This document shows, piece after piece, positions 1 to 7,979 of a DNA stretch of 36,318 nt. The first letter of the stretch is position 1, and the number at the start of each line of letters is the position of its first letter. The stretch is taken from contig PLYW01000302.1 of assembly GCA_003151875.1 (NCBI GenBank), forward strand, positions 1 through 36,318, given 5' to 3'. The stretch is from Acidobacteriaceae bacterium. Its GTDB lineage: Bacteria > Acidobacteriota > Terriglobia > Terriglobales > Acidobacteriaceae. The position numbers and the translations under genes were made by a program. The notes beneath the pieces are model-generated. The model had not been told where the DNA came from. It did no database searches and saw nothing but the letters and a program-made list of their open reading frames with translations.

Positions 1-2
1 CC

Positions 3-995
3 AGCGATCTGGCGATCGACCTGGGAACGGCGAACACGCTGGTGTACGCGCGCGGCAAGGGCATCGTCGTAAACGAGCCCTCCATCGTCGCCATCAACAA
101 AAACACCGGTGAAGTAGAAGCGGTGGGCAAAGAGGCCAAGGAAATGCTTGGCCGCACCCCCGGCAATATCGTCGCCATCAAGCCGATGAAAGACGGGGTC
201 ATCGCCGACTTCAAAGTCACCGAGAAAATGCTCAACTACTTCATTCAGAAGGCCCACAATCGCAAGATGTTGGTGCATCCGCGCATCGTCATCGGCGTGC
301 CTTCGGAGATCACGCAGGTGGAGAAGCGCGCGGTCATGGACTCGGCCTATCGCGCCAAGGCCAGCGAAGTTCATCTGGTGGAACAGGCCATGGTGGCCGC
401 CATCGGCGCGGGCCTGCCTATCACCGAGCCCAGCGGCAACATGGTGGTTGATATCGGCGGCGGCACGACTGATATTGCGGTGATTTCCCTCAGCGGGATC
501 GTGTATTCGCGTTCGGTTCGTATGGCGGGCAATCAGATGGACGAGTCCATCATGAATTACCTGAAGCGCAAGTACAATCTGCTGATCGGCGAACGCACTG
601 CCGAGCAGATCAAGATTGAGATCGGCTCCGCTTATCCGCTGGACAAGCCGCTGACCATGGAAATCAAGGGCCGCAACCTGATCGAGGGCGTGCCCAAGAC
701 AATTACCATTGACGACAGCGAAATTCGCGAGTCGCTCAGCGAGTGCGTTTCGACCATCATGAATGCGATTCGGGTCGCGCTGGAGCGCACGCCTCCGGAG
801 TTGTCGGCCGACATCAGCGACCGCGGTATCGTGCTGACCGGCGGTGGCGCCCTGGTAAAGAACCTCGACAAACGCATCCGCGAAGAAACCGGGCTGCCGG
901 TCTCGATTGCCGACGACCCGTTGTGCAGCGTGGTCCTGGGCACGGGCAAAATGCTGAGCGACTTTAAGCTGCTGCGGAAAATATCGATTGACTAG
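3..995 (+). CDS. mreB: Rod-shape determining protein MreB (5' partial)
   Basis: Actin-like ATPase that forms membrane-associated filaments and positions the cell-wall elongation machinery. The frame is open from base 3, so the true start lies upstream; 330 residues are visible against roughly 340-350 for the family. The first visible residues carry the phosphate-1 actin motif IDLGTANT. The second phosphate motif, VVDIGGGTTDIAV, is near visible residue 150, and the adenosine-motif GIVLTGGGALVKNLD is near residue 280. A GTG at 42 is in frame but internal to the phosphate-1 motif, so it is not the start. The gene leads the mreB-mreC-mreD order. Identification is secure; only the start is missing. 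Confidence 0.97.
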   Translation, partial: SDLAIDLGTANTLVYARGKGIVVNEPSIVAINKNTGEVEAVGKEAKEMLGRTPGNIVAIKPMKDGVIADFKVTEKMLNYFIQKAHNRKMLVHPRIVIGVPSEITQVEKRAVMDSAYRAKASEVHLVEQAMVAAIGAGLPITEPSGNMVVDIGGGTTDIAVISLSGIVYSRSVRMAGNQMDESIMNYLKRKYNLLIGERTAEQIKIEIGSAYPLDKPLTMEIKGRNLIEGVPKTITIDDSEIRESLSECVSTIMNAIRVALERTPPELSADISDRGIVLTGGGALVKNLDKRIREETGLPVSIADDPLCSVVLGTGKMLSDFKLLRKISID

Positions 996-1032
996 GCATC
1001 GGGTTGATCTCTCGGCGGCACCGGCCCATTTG

Positions 1033-1116
1033 ACTTGTCATCACGAGCGCAGCGAGGGATCTGCTGTTCTCGATAATCGCAAAAGCAGATGCCTCGCTGC
1101 GCTCGTCTTGACAAGT
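1033..1116 (+). repeat. REP-like intergenic repeat, copy 1, forming a long imperfect inverted repeat
   Basis: Lies in the 154-base gap between mreB and mreC. The left arm (1033-1064) reads ACTTGTCATCACGAGCGCAG and continues to GGATCTGC. The right arm (about 1085-1116) is its reverse complement with three mismatches over 32 positions. The transcript could fold into a stem of about 32 base pairs with a loop of about 20. The left arm shares the boxes TGTCATC-CGA-CG and GAGGGATCTGC with elements at 3165, 22113 and 29948. Here two oppositely oriented copies are fused. It may modulate mreB to mreC read-through; that is inference. Confidence 0.8.
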
Positions 1117-1149
1117 CTAGTGCTTGCGTTTCCCGAAGCAGCGTAGTGT

Positions 1150-2550
1150 ATGGACACATTCCTCGGCCGCTATAAGAACCTGATTGTGCTGGCCGCCATT
1201 CTGTTCGCCCAGATTATTGCTCTGGCCGTGCAGGTGCACCGCCCGGCCCAAGGCGGCGACACCCGCCTCCTCCGCCTGTGGGCGATTTCCGCGGTCACTC
1301 CTGTCGAAACCGCGGTGGTGCACACCCAGAAATGGGTGGACGACATCTGGAAAAACTACGCTTATCTTCGTGGTGTTCGCAGGGAAAATCGCGAGCTGCG
1401 CGCCGAGATCGACCGCATGAAAGTTGAAGACGCCCGCTATGCCGAGGATGCGCGCATGGCGCGCCGCGTCCAGGCCCTGCTCGCATTCAAGGAGCAGTAC
1501 GTCGATACCACGGTCGCGGCCCAGGTCATCGGCACCAGTGGCAGCGAGCAATCGCGCATTCTGTACTTGGATAAAGGATTGAACGATGGCATTAAGCAGG
1601 ACATGGCCGTCATCACGCCGGCAGGTATCGTGGGCAAGATCGTGCAAGTCTTTCCCGACTCTTCGCAGGTATTGCCGATCAACGATCAATTTAGCGGCGT
1701 GGGCGCTGCGCTGAAATCCTCCCGCCTGCAGGGCATCTTGAGAGGATCGTCGAATGGTGTGACTACCCTGCAATACGTCATGAGCGACGAGAAGGTGGAA
1801 CCCGGCGAAGAAGTGATCACCAGCGGGGGAGATCGAATCTTTCCCAAAGGCCTGCCGGTCGGCAAAGTCGTCTCGGTTGAGCCCGGCAAAGACCTGTTCC
1901 TGAACATTCGCGTCGTTCCGTCGGCCCGGCTCGATCAGGTCGAGGAAGTGTTGGTCGTCACGAAAATCACAGAGAAGATGCCGGACAGCAAGGATTTGGG
2001 GCCGCTCCGTGCATCAGATATTTTGGCCGAACGCCTGCCGACCATTCCCGCGAAGCCGGAAGTTGACGCCGCTGGAAAGCCGAAACCTGGCGCTGCGAGT
2101 GGGACTGCATCTGGGACAACTCCGGCAACGGGGACAGGAACGGCCGGTCGTTCTGGTGCGGTGGCAACTTCAGCCGCGAACAAGCCTGCGACTGGCAGCT
2201 CGACCGCGGCTGCTCCCAAGTCCAACGGAGCGGCCACCGCTACGCATGGCACTCCGATAAGTACGACGGCAGGAAGTGCGGGAACGCAGAAAGCGCCGAA
2301 ACCTGCGGCGGCCGATGGGACGCGTCCCGCTGGAACAGTTGCGAAACCACTCAACGGCGCTGGAACGGCAACTGCGCCCCATGCGAGCACCACCATGCCC
2401 GCGCCTGGTCCATCGCCGGCGAACCGCCCGGCGATTGGAAACGAGACGACGCCTCCGTCGAAGCGATCCAAGCCGGGTCCGGAGCAGACGCCAAATCCGA
2501 ATCCACAGCAGCCTTCGCCGCCGCCTAATGGAGAGCAGCCACCGCAGTGA
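1150..2550 (+). CDS. mreC: Rod-shape determining protein MreC with long Pro/Ala/Thr-rich tail
   Basis: Bitopic scaffold of the elongasome that links MreB to the periplasmic PBP2/RodA synthase. There is a short cytoplasmic N-terminus and one membrane segment at residues 9-27. A coiled-coil stretch follows at about 75-115 (many Glu/Arg heptads), then the MreC beta domain to about residue 275 (TPAGIVGKIVQV, SGGDRIFPKGLPVGKV). Residues from about 285 to 466 are a low-complexity tail of Ala, Thr, Pro, Gly and Lys that is absent from short MreC proteins. The ATG at 1150 puts the membrane helix at the expected place. The stop overlaps the mreD start (GTGA), implying translational coupling. Confidence 0.93.
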   Translation: MDTFLGRYKNLIVLAAILFAQIIALAVQVHRPAQGGDTRLLRLWAISAVTPVETAVVHTQKWVDDIWKNYAYLRGVRRENRELRAEIDRMKVEDARYAEDARMARRVQALLAFKEQYVDTTVAAQVIGTSGSEQSRILYLDKGLNDGIKQDMAVITPAGIVGKIVQVFPDSSQVLPINDQFSGVGAALKSSRLQGILRGSSNGVTTLQYVMSDEKVEPGEEVITSGGDRIFPKGLPVGKVVSVEPGKDLFLNIRVVPSARLDQVEEVLVVTKITEKMPDSKDLGPLRASDILAERLPTIPAKPEVDAAGKPKPGAASGTASGTTPATGTGTAGRSGAVATSAANKPATGSSTAAAPKSNGAATATHGTPISTTAGSAGTQKAPKPAAADGTRPAGTVAKPLNGAGTATAPHASTTMPAPGPSPANRPAIGNETTPPSKRSKPGPEQTPNPNPQQPSPPPNGEQPPQ

Positions 2551-3089
2551 CCAGCCGAGTCATGCCATTCCGGGGAAGCCTCACCTCACGCGATCAGGTC
2601 GCCGTGTACGAGTTCGGTTGGCCCGCGATCATCTTCATCCCACTGGTTGCGGTACTGATCCAGATCTTCATTCTGGGGAAGATTCCATTCTTGGCGGCGG
2701 TCAATTTGCCCTTCATGGTCACCATCTTCTTCGCGGTGGCCCGGCGCAATCCGATCAGCGGATGCCTCACCGGCTGCGCGATCGGCCTGATGCAAGACCT
2801 CTTCGCCGGCCCCAGCCATCCGTTGGGCATGTACGGCATCGCCTTGACGATCATCGGGTACTCGGCGTCGTCGCTGGGCCTGAAAATAGACGTGGAGAAT
2901 CCCGGCTCACGCTTCATCATTACCTACATCTTTTTCGTGGCCCACCAGGGGATTTATTACGGCGTGGCGCACGGCCTACTTGGCCAGGTGCAGCAGTGGA
3001 GTTGGAGCCACGTGGCCGTTTCCGCGCTGGCCAACGCCGTGATCGGCATATTTGTGTTCAAGTTTCTAGACAGGTTCAAGCAGCGGTAG
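2547..3089 (+). CDS. mreD: Rod-shape determining protein MreD
   Basis: Small polytopic inner-membrane protein of the elongasome. The 180-residue product has about five hydrophobic helices. The segment GLMQDLFAGPSHPLGMYGIAL, around residue 90-110, resembles the conserved central loop of the MreD family (G-x-x-x-D). The GTG start at 2547 overlaps the mreC stop codon. An ATG at 2562 is an alternative that would remove five residues. It is third in the mreBCD order. The following gene on this strand (mrdA) is more than a kilobase away because a minus-strand toxin-antitoxin module lies between. Confidence 0.9.
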   Translation: MTSRVMPFRGSLTSRDQVAVYEFGWPAIIFIPLVAVLIQIFILGKIPFLAAVNLPFMVTIFFAVARRNPISGCLTGCAIGLMQDLFAGPSHPLGMYGIALTIIGYSASSLGLKIDVENPGSRFIITYIFFVAHQGIYYGVAHGLLGQVQQWSWSHVAVSALANAVIGIFVFKFLDRFKQR

Positions 3090-3128
3090 GCGTCGGCACA
3101 GTTCCTAAGCGGATATAGTTCGGGTAGT

Positions 3129-3146
3129 GCGGACCTTTAGGTCCGC
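3129..3146. other. Perfect 8-bp stem hairpin between mreD and higA
   Basis: GCGGACCT (3129-3136), two-base loop TT, then AGGTCCGC (3139-3146). It lies 40 bases after mreD and between convergent genes, where a terminator would be expected, but neither strand shows an immediate T-run. It may help termination or be part of the repeat-rich spacer. Confidence 0.5.
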
Positions 3147-3164
3147 GTCCACGCTGTCCATTTT

Positions 3165-3206
3165 GTCATCACGAGCGGGCTTCAGCCCGCGAGGGATCTG
3201 CTGTTC
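3165..3206 (+). repeat. REP-like intergenic repeat, copy 2
   Basis: GTCATCACGAGCG is followed by a perfect internal hairpin, GCGGGCT (3175-3181), loop TC, AGCCCGC (3184-3190), and then the box GAGGGATCTGCTGTTC. The outer boxes match the left arm of the copy after mreB and the copy after the HAD hydrolase gene; the inner hairpin sequence differs. It lies between the converging mreD and higA genes. Confidence 0.75.
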
Positions 3207-3237
3207 CGACCATTCACCGGCTGATGAAACTTCACGT

Positions 3238-3630
3238 TTAGAAGAACACCGCAGGAGACACGCCAAATCTGGCGCTTAACCGCTTGATGTGTTCTTTAGT
3301 GAGTTCTCGTTTGCCATGCAAGACTTCCGACGCGATGCTCTCTGTACCGAAGATGGTCACCAGGTCCTTCTGCCGCAATCCGTGGGCCTCCATCAGATGT
3401 CGAACGATCGCTCTGGGCGTCGCCTCGGGGACAGGAAAGAGTTTTGCCTCAAAGTCTTCGATCAATACTGCGAGGAGCTCGATGAGCTTCTCCTCCGCCA
3501 GCGTAGCTGATTTCTTGCTCGTCAGCTTTTCGAGTAGGCGAATGTACGCCTGGTTCTGCTTCTTATCACGGATGACCTCAGGCCTCGTCTCGGAAAGCAA
3601 AGCGGCATAATTGGCGGCCAGTGCGTTCAT
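3238..3630 (-). CDS. higA: Antitoxin HigA (XRE-type helix-turn-helix)
   Basis: Antitoxin and autorepressor partner of HigB. The 130-residue protein has an acidic helical N-terminal region and a C-terminal XRE/Cro-type HTH from about residue 75 (MEAHGLRQKDLVTIFG, then SEVLHGKRELTKEHIKRLSARFG). That is the usual layout of the antitoxin of the HigB/RelE-like group. The ATG at 3630 overlaps the higB stop codon as ATGA, which indicates coupling and is why I prefer it over an in-frame GTG at 3639. The toxin-first gene order is typical of higBA. The module lies antiparallel inside the mre/mrd cluster. It is probably regulated by binding the palindrome at 3954-3970. Confidence 0.9.
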   Translation of the reverse strand: MNALAANYAALLSETRPEVIRDKKQNQAYIRLLEKLTSKKSATLAEEKLIELLAVLIEDFEAKLFPVPEATPRAIVRHLMEAHGLRQKDLVTIFGTESIASEVLHGKRELTKEHIKRLSARFGVSPAVFF

Positions 3631-3914
3631 GTCTTCCACTTACCCCGGTTGTATTCACTATGCGTCAGAAGCTCTTTGACGAAAATAATCTGCCATCGGT
3701 ATTCAATTTTGACGATCAGCCGATAGCTGTTGCCTTTGATGTTGAAGACTGTGTACGGATTTACGAAATCGGCATGAGGGTATACCCTCCGCACATCCGC
3801 AAGACTTCGCCAACTCGCATGTTTAGCAACCTTGTGCCAGTCTGATACTGGTCCCTCAACTGACGGGTCAATGGCAATAACATCGCGCCAAGCACTCTTG
3901 CTGATGACTCGCAT
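3627..3914 (-). CDS. higB: Toxin HigB (mRNA interferase family)
   Basis: Member of the HigB toxin family, small RelE-fold proteins that cleave mRNA, generally on the ribosome. The 95-residue product begins MRVISKSAWRDVI and contains the family core VFNIKGNSYRLIVKIEYRWQ at about residues 56-75. This is followed by IIFVKELLTHSEYN, whose conserved His and Tyr are near the C-terminus. The length is normal for the family and the frame is intact, so the toxin is probably functional. A GGAG at 3927-3930 (minus strand) is a plausible, rather distant ribosome site. The gene overlaps higA by four bases and is expressed from its own promoter at 3948-3976. Confidence 0.92.
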   Translation of the reverse strand: MRVISKSAWRDVIAIDPSVEGPVSDWHKVAKHASWRSLADVRRVYPHADFVNPYTVFNIKGNSYRLIVKIEYRWQIIFVKELLTHSEYNRGKWKT

Positions 3915-3947
3915 CTATGGGTGACGCTCCGTCAAGTTGCTCTCTCA

Positions 3948-3976
3948 ATTGTACTTCGCAAATTGCGAAGAAACAA
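3948..3976 (-). promoter_or_regulatory. higBA promoter with operator palindrome filling the spacer
   Basis: On the minus strand, TTGTTT (3976-3971) and TACAAT (3953-3948) are separated by exactly 17 bases. Those 17 bases are the perfect dyad CTTCGCAATTTGCGAAG. TACAAT matches the sigma-70 -10 consensus at 5 of 6 positions and TTGTTT matches the -35 at 3 of 6. The expected transcript start (near 3941) gives a leader of about 27 bases before the higB ATG. A repressor on the dyad would block RNA polymerase directly, as expected for HigA autoregulation. The binding protein is inferred, not shown. Confidence 0.72.
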
Positions 3977-4298
3977 CCGGCCGCGTGTCAGCCGACTTTC
4001 GCTACGCAGACAACGCAGATCCTCGAGGCTCTGAAGGGAAAAGCAAAGAAGGAATCGAGACTCGGGGACGGCATAGGTCCCCAGCGCTTGCCGCCGGACC
4101 TCAACGAGTCGCGCCTTTTTCCCCTGCGCTCACACCCCGATTCGGACTACAATAGTTCAGAGTTTCCGATCTGTCATTCGCCACTAAATCGAGTGCAGTC
4201 CTGCGATGCGCAGCTTCGCGCGGCGGAGTTGGCGCCAGTTGGGAACACCCTGTCAGTTTCAAAACTTTGCAACTGTAATACCCGGAAAGATGTAGTTG
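3977..4298. other. Intergenic stretch between higBA promoter and mrdA
   Basis: About 320 bases with no convincing gene. Open frames that cross it lack family resemblance and a ribosome site. A TACAAT at 4148-4153 on the plus strand is a possible -10 for mrdA, but no good -35 lies 15-19 bases upstream of it. The region must nevertheless supply transcription to mrdA-rodA if the higBA insertion uncoupled them from mreBCD. Confidence 0.5.
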
Positions 4299-6482
4299 AT
4301 GTTCGGTCGCGACGAAAAAGTCTCCCAGCTCCGGCTTACCGCAGTGCAATACGTCTTGCTGGGAATCTTCCTGGTTCTCGCCTTCGGGCTTTGGCGCTTG
4401 CAGGTGGCGCGCAGCGGTTATTACAGCACGCTGGCTGAACAGAACCGCATCAAGCAGGTCCCCATCCTGGCTCCGCGCGGCAAGATTCTTGACCGCGAAG
4501 GCCGCATCATCGTTGACAACTATCCTTCGTTCTCTGTGCTGCTGCTGCGCGATCAGAACCGCGATCTGCAGGCCGACGCCGACAAGATCGCGACTGGGCT
4601 GCACATCCCGCCCGACGAGCTGCGCGCCCGCCTGAAGCGCATGGCCGCGGTGCCGGGATATCAGCCGCTGTTCCTCAAGGACGACATTACTCCCGACGAA
4701 CTGGCGTTCATCGAATCGCACAAAGAGGAATTGCCCGAGCTCGACACCATTACCGTTCACCGGCGCCTCTATCCCCGCAACGGATTCATGGCGCACATCA
4801 TCGGCTACGTTGGCCAGGTGAGCGAAGACATGCTGACCCAGCCGCAGTGGGAGCTGTACAACCCCGGCGACATCGTTGGTATGTCGGGGGTCGAGCAGTA
4901 CTACAACGATATTTTGATGGGCAAGAACGGCTCGCGCCAGGTACTGGTCAACAGTCGCGGCAAGGAAGTGGGTACCCTCAGCGACGTGGCGGCGGTTCCC
5001 GGCAAGCAGCTCAAGCTCACCATCGATCTCGATCTACAGATAGCGGCCGAGGAGGCTCTGGAGGGCAGGCCGGGCGCCATCGTCGCCATGGATCCGCGCA
5101 ATGGTGAGATTCTGGCGATGGTCAGCCGTCCCGCCTTCGATCCCAACGAGTTCGCGGTGCGCATCACGCGTGATGAGTGGAACCAGTTGGTCACCGATCC
5201 CGGTAAGCCGCTCCTGAACAAAGCCATCCAGGCGCAGCTCGCTCCGGGTTCAGTGTTCAAGGTCATCATGGCCACCGCCGGACTGCAGGAAGGTATCGCG
5301 CAGAATCTTGTCATTACTTGCGGAGGTGGCAAAACCTTTTACGGCCGCTTCTTCAAATGCTGGATCGCCGGACACGGCAGTCACGGGACCGTGGGCATCA
5401 GCAAAGCGATTTACCAGTCCTGCGATTCCTACTTCTACACGCTGGCTGAGAAGCTGGGTATCAGCCGCATCGCGAAGTACGCCACCATGCTCGGACTCGG
5501 ACAAAAGACGGGGATCGATCTGCCACAGGAAGTCTCTGGGGTCATGCCTTCCGAAGAGTGGAAGATCAAGAACTTCAAGCAGAAGTGGTATGCCGGCGAA
5601 ACCATCTCCGTCGGAATTGGGCAAGGGGCGGTGGCGACTACGCCGATTCAACTGGCGCGGGCAGTCGGCGCGGTGACCAGCGATGGCGTCTTGGTCCGTC
5701 CGCATGTGGCCTTTCCGGACCAGTTTCCGCCGGGGTTTAAGCAGGTGGCGAACTACACCGACAAAACGAACATTGGCCTCGACCAGGAGAACTGGATGAC
5801 CATCACCGACGCACTGGCGGCGGTGGTGTCGCCCATTGGAACCGCGCCCAGCGCTCGCTTGCCGGGAATTGACTTCGCTGGAAAAACTGGCAGTGCGCAG
5901 ACCATCTCCAACCAGCTCAAGGCGAAGATGGGCAGCAGCGAAAAGAGTAAGTACAAGGACAACGGCTGGTTTGTTGGCGTCACGCCGCGCCGGAATCCCG
6001 AGATTGTCGTGGCGGTTTTGCTCGAGGAGGGCGAGCACGGATACTTTGCCGCTCGTGCCACTGCGCAGGTGATCAAGGCCTACGTTGAGAAACAGCGTAC
6101 TCGCCAGACGCAGGTGGCCAAGGCAGGCGGAGCGGCTGCTGGCTCGAAGCAGGCAGAAGTTGCCGCGGTGTGGCACGAGGGCGACGCCAAGACTCCCGAC
6201 AAGATGCAAGCCGGGCGTTTCACGGTATCAGCCGACGGCAAGACCAAGCCGGTAACTGCGGCGCCGGGAGTGGGAGGAACGGACAAGCCGACTTCTCCTG
6301 CTGATCTCGAAACCACCGAGTCCCATGTGGAGATGGCCCATCCCGAAACCGAACCTCCCGCCGAGAGTCGACCGACGCCCCCGGCGACAAGTCCTGAGCT
6401 GCAAGCTCCACCTGCAGCAAAGAAGCCTGGCAAGCCAACGATCACACCTGCGACGACAGTCGTTCCCGGGAGGCAGCCATGA
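4299..6482 (+). CDS. mrdA: Penicillin-binding protein 2 (elongasome transpeptidase)
   Basis: Class B penicillin-binding protein that cross-links peptidoglycan during cell elongation, partnered with RodA. One membrane helix lies at about residues 14-35, followed by the dimerisation domain (APRGKILDREGRIIVDNYP). The transpeptidase motifs are present: SxxK with Ser318 (S-V-F-K), SxD at 374-376 (S-C-D) and KTG at 529-531. At 727 residues it is longer than E. coli PBP2 (633). The excess is a Pro/Ala/Thr-rich C-terminal tail from about residue 605. The start is ATG at 4299, with GGAAAG nine bases upstream; a TTG one codon earlier is less likely. The stop overlaps the rodA start (ATGA). Confidence 0.95.
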   Translation: MFGRDEKVSQLRLTAVQYVLLGIFLVLAFGLWRLQVARSGYYSTLAEQNRIKQVPILAPRGKILDREGRIIVDNYPSFSVLLLRDQNRDLQADADKIATGLHIPPDELRARLKRMAAVPGYQPLFLKDDITPDELAFIESHKEELPELDTITVHRRLYPRNGFMAHIIGYVGQVSEDMLTQPQWELYNPGDIVGMSGVEQYYNDILMGKNGSRQVLVNSRGKEVGTLSDVAAVPGKQLKLTIDLDLQIAAEEALEGRPGAIVAMDPRNGEILAMVSRPAFDPNEFAVRITRDEWNQLVTDPGKPLLNKAIQAQLAPGSVFKVIMATAGLQEGIAQNLVITCGGGKTFYGRFFKCWIAGHGSHGTVGISKAIYQSCDSYFYTLAEKLGISRIAKYATMLGLGQKTGIDLPQEVSGVMPSEEWKIKNFKQKWYAGETISVGIGQGAVATTPIQLARAVGAVTSDGVLVRPHVAFPDQFPPGFKQVANYTDKTNIGLDQENWMTITDALAAVVSPIGTAPSARLPGIDFAGKTGSAQTISNQLKAKMGSSEKSKYKDNGWFVGVTPRRNPEIVVAVLLEEGEHGYFAARATAQVIKAYVEKQRTRQTQVAKAGGAAAGSKQAEVAAVWHEGDAKTPDKMQAGRFTVSADGKTKPVTAAPGVGGTDKPTSPADLETTESHVEMAHPETEPPAESRPTPPATSPELQAPPAAKKPGKPTITPATTVVPGRQP

Positions 6483-7564
6483 GCCGCTACATCTCCTTCC
6501 GCGATTTCGACTGGGTCCTGCTGGTGCTGGTGCTGCTAATTTGCTCTCTGGGCGTGCTCGAGATCTATAGCGCAACCCTCAGCACCAAATTTATGGGTGT
6601 ACATCTCAAGCAGGTGTATTGGATCCTGGGCGGCGTAGGCCTGATGTTCGTGGTCAGCTTCTTCAATTACCAGGCCTTGTTGGAACGGGTACCGCTGCTG
6701 TACTTGATTTCCATCGCATCGTTGGTTGCGGTGGAAGTGTTCGGCAAGAAGTATCTGGGTGCCCGCCGCTGGGTGCAGCTGGGCTCGTTTCACTTCCAGC
6801 CTTCGGAGTGGGTGAAGCTGGTGCTCATTCTTGCCATGGCCAAGTATTTTGCCGAGACAAAGTCCGAATGTACGGCCCAAGACATCGTTAAAGCCGGGGC
6901 GCTGGTCGGCGTTCCCATGCTGATGGTGCTCGTGCAGCCCGACCTGGGAACGGCGCTCACCTACATCCCGATCGCGGTGATGGGCTTGTTCCTGGGTGGA
7001 ATGAAGGCCCGCCATGCCTTGGTCATCCTGGTATTGGGGGCATTGCTGGCCCCGGTGGGTTGGCATGTCCTCAAGCCTTACCAACGAGACCGCCTGACCA
7101 GCTTCATGGAGCCGGAGGCTGACCCCCAACGCCATGGATATCAGGTGATTCAGTCGCAGGTAGCCGTGGGCTCAGGGGGCATTTTTGGCAAAGGGACGGC
7201 ACATGGGAGCCAGACCCAGGGCCAATTTCTACCCGTGCCGCATACCGACTTCATCTTTGCCGCCTTTGCCGAAGAACACGGATTTCTAGGCGCTATGGGC
7301 TTGCTGCTGCTATACTTTATCGTGCTGATGCGTCTGGTGCAGAACGCTCAGACGGCCCCGGATCGAGCTGGTGCCTTTGTGGTCATGGGTGTGGTTGCGG
7401 TACTCGCGTTCCACGTCCTGGTTAACGTAGGCATGGTGGTAGGGTTCATGCCGGTCACGGGCATCCCCTTGCCGTTAATGAGTTACGGGGGATCCTCAGT
7501 ACTGTTCATGTTCCTGGCGCTGGGAATCGTGATGAACATTCGTATGCGCCGGTTTGTGAACTGA
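6479..7564 (+). CDS. rodA: RodA, SEDS-family peptidoglycan glycosyltransferase
   Basis: Polytopic SEDS enzyme that polymerises lipid II into glycan strands in complex with PBP2. It has 361 residues and about ten hydrophobic helices. Family signatures are FQPSEWVKLVLILAMA (about 112-127), QPDLGTALTYIP (about 157-168), GYQVIQSQVAVGSGGIFGKG (about 220-240), HTDFIFAAFAEEHG (255-268, with Asp257 in the position of the catalytically important Asp of the family) and PLPLMSYGGSS near the C-terminus. The ATG overlaps the mrdA stop by four bases, so the pair is translationally coupled, as expected for obligate partners. Confidence 0.95.
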   Translation: MSRYISFRDFDWVLLVLVLLICSLGVLEIYSATLSTKFMGVHLKQVYWILGGVGLMFVVSFFNYQALLERVPLLYLISIASLVAVEVFGKKYLGARRWVQLGSFHFQPSEWVKLVLILAMAKYFAETKSECTAQDIVKAGALVGVPMLMVLVQPDLGTALTYIPIAVMGLFLGGMKARHALVILVLGALLAPVGWHVLKPYQRDRLTSFMEPEADPQRHGYQVIQSQVAVGSGGIFGKGTAHGSQTQGQFLPVPHTDFIFAAFAEEHGFLGAMGLLLLYFIVLMRLVQNAQTAPDRAGAFVVMGVVAVLAFHVLVNVGMVVGFMPVTGIPLPLMSYGGSSVLFMFLALGIVMNIRMRRFVN

Positions 7565-7979
7565 ATTGCAAACTGTTGGCATTGGACTTTCTTAGCGTCC
7601 TTTGGGACGCGCTTCAGAACTGCCGGTCTCCTTCGCCGGGGAAGCCATTACAGACTGGACGTCGGGCTTCCAAAGGATGACAACAAGATTACGACCGCCT
7701 TCACGTACGAGGGCATGCCGGCCGCCAGGAGAACAGGCCGGACAGGATTGCAAAGCACGTCTTTCGAAGCGGGAAACGGCCCCTTGGCTGATGCTGAGAG
7801 TGAGGCCACAACCTTCGGAACGCGTGCTCTATACGGTGCTAAAGATTCCACAAATTGTTGCTTCACGAATCAGGTCTGGTGCGCACCCCGGCGTAAGTCC
7901 CGGTGTGTCGTCAGCCTAATCACCTGTAGAGTTTTTCCTGTCCTTCCCATCGACCGCGCCGGCAAGACCGGAGCATTCC
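7565..7979. other. Untranslated stretch between rodA and the RNase E/G gene
   Basis: 415 bases without a credible gene. A perfect 6-bp hairpin, GCGTCC (7595-7600), loop TTTG, GGACGC (7605-7610), follows the rodA stop by 30 bases. It lacks a T-run, so it is only a weak terminator candidate. The rest shows no clear promoter hexamers, tRNA or rRNA. It presumably includes the leader of the RNase gene; RNase E leaders in enterobacteria are known to mediate autoregulation, but I see no specific equivalent structure here. Confidence 0.45.

Noticed and set aside
3917..4438. Plus-strand open frame between higB and mrdA
   Set aside because: It starts inside the higBA promoter region, overlaps the mrdA start out of frame, and its translation is unstructured, with no ribosome site.
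7602..7919. Plus-strand open frame of 105 codons between rodA and the RNase gene
   Set aside because: No ribosome site or recognisable motif; the Arg/Pro-rich composition looks like chance reading of GC-rich DNA.
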